Assembly: GCA_016210495.1 (NCBI GenBank)
Contig: JACQUC010000250.1
Coordinates: 1-24,854, forward strand
Direction: 5' to 3'
Source: Chloroflexota bacterium
Lineage (GTDB): Bacteria > Chloroflexota > FW602-bin22 > JACPRP01
Length of the DNA stretch: 24,854 nt
Numbering within the stretch: the stretch's first letter is position 1; each line of letters starts with the position of its first letter. The notes below the pieces were generated by a model, which worked only from the letters and a program-made list of their open reading frames with translations, was not told where the DNA came from and did not search any database. Below, piece by piece: positions 23,391-24,854 of this stretch. The translations under genes were made by a program, and so were the position numbers.

Positions 23391-24854
23391 CATCCGACGA
23401 GTCCAAAACGCCGTTCAGAATACCACCCGAAGGCGGGGCCTGTGGGAACTTGGGGCCGGCGGGCTGATCCTGGCCGTGGTCGCGCTGACGGTTATGTCAG
23501 GGACTTCGGGACAGGTTCAAGACCGGACCGGTGCCACGAAACCCGCGGCCGCTGCCCGGGAAGATCGGACCCCATCCACTGGGTTGGCGGAAGCTTCGCT
23601 TCGCCCGGCGAAACCCAGCGTCTGGGTGTCACGCGAACTGGCGGAAGCCAAGGGGTGTCTCTCGTGTCACGACGGCATAGAAGACATCAACCCCAAGATG
23701 ACCGAGGCCGGCGCGACTTGTGTCACCTGCCACCGGGGCAACCCATTGGCCACCAACGACGCGGAGGCCCACCAGGGGATGTTCGCCAACCCCGGCGACC
23801 TGCGGGTGGTCGAGCAAACCTGCGGGCAGTGCCACAGCAATAAGGGTAGCATTTCCCAGGTTGTCTCCGCCGGGGAGCGGAACCACGTGCCCAGGGTGCT
23901 CAGGTCGCTGATGGCCACCGCCGCTGGCGAGATCGCCGCCACCAGATTCCTCTGGGGCGCCCAGAACTCCCTCACCCCTCTCTTCGCCACCAGACCTATC
24001 TCGGCCATCAACACGATCTCGCCTACCGCTGCCGTTGGTGACAGGCGCCAGAGCGTGGAAACCTCGCCCCTACAGGCATCCGTCACCACCCTCTCCCTCC
24101 AACAGCTACCCCCGGCCAACTACTCCGACGCCGATAACCTGCTGCGCAACTTCTGCCTCAAGTGCCACCTCTGGACCAAAGGCGAACCAAAACCCGGCCT
24201 CCACCGCTCCAGCGGGTGCTCCGCCTGCCACGTCATCTACGACGACGACGGCCTCTCCAAATCGGGGGATCCCACTATCCCCAAGAACGCCCCCTCTCAC
24301 CCGGCGAAACACCAGATCACCGCCAAAGTCCCCACCGCCCAGTGCCTCCGCTGCCACAACGATGGCGGCGGCCGCATCGGCCTCAACTTCGTCGGCCTCA
24401 TCCCCGCCCATTCCTCTGCCACACCCCTCCAACCTGATGGCTCGCCCCAGGCACCCAAGTTCGGCATCAACACCCTCCCCGTCAGATCCGATGTCCACTT
24501 CGAGAAAGGGATGCATTGCATCGACTGCCATATCTCCAAGGAACTGCACGGAGACGGTAATCTATATGCCCGCAAGGAAAACGAGGTCAGAATCTCCTGC
24601 GAGACCTGCCACGGCACGGCCACCTCGCCCCCAACCCTGGCCGACAACCAGGGCCAGCCCCTCAAGAACCTGTACCGCAGCGGCGCCGAGGTCGTCCTCG
24701 TCGGCAAGATCGACGGCCAGCGACACTTCGTCACCCAACTGGATAAGGTCGCGCGGCGGGGCTCTCTCCCGCTGGCGATGCGTATCCCGGCCCACGTGCA
24801 GGAGCCTGGGACGAGCCCCCGGCTCAGGCTGGAGTGCTCTGCCTGCCACTCACG
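23368..24854 (+). CDS. Second large multiheme cytochrome c, partial (runs off the window)
   Basis: An open frame from ATG 23368 continues without a stop to the window end (495 codons seen). Nine CxxCH motifs are present: CLSCH, CVTCH, CGQCH, CLKCH, CSACH, CLRCH, CIDCH, CETCH and CSACH, in the same order as the 18074 protein, so twelve are expected in full. Unlike that lipoprotein it begins with a basic stretch (TTRRRG) and one hydrophobic helix (LGAGGLILAVVALTVMSG) without a lipobox, so it is probably membrane-anchored or secreted. The N-terminal 165 residues are only moderately similar to the paralog; from codon 165 the DNA is nearly the same. The ribosome binding site is weak, and the start overlaps the ferredoxin gene by 23 bp. 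Confidence 0.9.
   Translation, partial: MNLWLHGSIRRVQNAVQNTTRRRGLWELGAGGLILAVVALTVMSGTSGQVQDRTGATKPAAAAREDRTPSTGLAEASLRPAKPSVWVSRELAEAKGCLSCHDGIEDINPKMTEAGATCVTCHRGNPLATNDAEAHQGMFANPGDLRVVEQTCGQCHSNKGSISQVVSAGERNHVPRVLRSLMATAAGEIAATRFLWGAQNSLTPLFATRPISAINTISPTAAVGDRRQSVETSPLQASVTTLSLQQLPPANYSDADNLLRNFCLKCHLWTKGEPKPGLHRSSGCSACHVIYDDDGLSKSGDPTIPKNAPSHPAKHQITAKVPTAQCLRCHNDGGGRIGLNFVGLIPAHSSATPLQPDGSPQAPKFGINTLPVRSDVHFEKGMHCIDCHISKELHGDGNLYARKENEVRISCETCHGTATSPPTLADNQGQPLKNLYRSGAEVVLVGKIDGQRHFVTQLDKVARRGSLPLAMRIPAHVQEPGTSPRLRLECSACHS
23860..24854 (+). repeat. Homogenised block shared by the two large cytochromes, copy B
   Basis: Counterpart of 18602-19596, without indels. The left edge is abrupt, where copy A carries extra codons after its third heme motif that copy B lacks. 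The block continues to the window edge. Confidence 0.9.

Noticed and set aside
18602..24854. Transposon or composite element bounded by the two long repeats
   Set aside because: The repeats are coding parts of paralogous cytochromes in the same orientation, and no transposase or terminal inverted repeat is visible.

Overview
The window looks like a piece of chromosome from an uncultured or little-studied anaerobic bacterium, with Chloroflexota as my best guess. The basis is the style of the proteins: a Pro/Ala-rich lipoprotein solute-binding protein, multiheme cytochromes, strong AGGAGG ribosome binding sites and several GTG starts. This is inference; the window holds no rRNA or tRNA gene to settle it. 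No insertion sequence, CRISPR array or phage gene was seen.

Left part (about 1-9350, visibly poorer in G+C). A forward iron-containing alcohol dehydrogenase (309-1475) converges on a three-gene reverse-strand operon: xanthine-dehydrogenase-family molybdenum subunit, iron-sulfur flavoprotein, amidohydrolase (6138 down to 1604). Divergent from it, a strong sigma70-type promoter (TTGACA-17-TAGAAT) and a long, hairpin-rich leader precede an isochorismatase-family hydrolase. An orphan SsuA/NMT1-type binding lipoprotein and a UbiA-family prenyltransferase follow. The set suggests uptake and breakdown of a nitrogen-containing (possibly heterocyclic) compound by hydroxylation and hydrolysis.

Junction (9350-9840). 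There is no intact gene here. It holds a duplicated but truncated start of the next gene, joined to a frameshifted fragment of a second iron-containing alcohol dehydrogenase.

Right part (9841 to the window end, G+C-rich, all forward, gaps small or absent). This is one long electron-transfer operon: (1) a 1229-residue protein with roughly 34 hydrophobic segments fused to a NapC/NirT-like eight-motif heme domain; (2) a GltD-like FAD/NAD(P)H oxidoreductase with added ferredoxin clusters; (3) a Tat-type Rieske protein; (4) a full-length cytochrome b; (5) a membrane-anchored four-heme cytochrome c; (6) a twelve-heme lipoprotein cytochrome; (7) a Tat-exported molybdopterin oxidoreductase; (8) a four-cluster ferredoxin subunit; (9) a second twelve-heme-type cytochrome cut off by the window edge. 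The two large cytochromes share a 995-bp block with no indels and about 94% identity by hand count, while their N-termini are far more diverged, suggesting gene conversion or partial duplication.

Taken together, the right part looks like an undescribed quinone-linked respiratory complex joining NAD(P)H, a Rieske/cytochrome b core, a periplasmic multiheme wire and a molybdenum enzyme of unknown substrate. The electron direction and terminal substrate cannot be read from the sequence.
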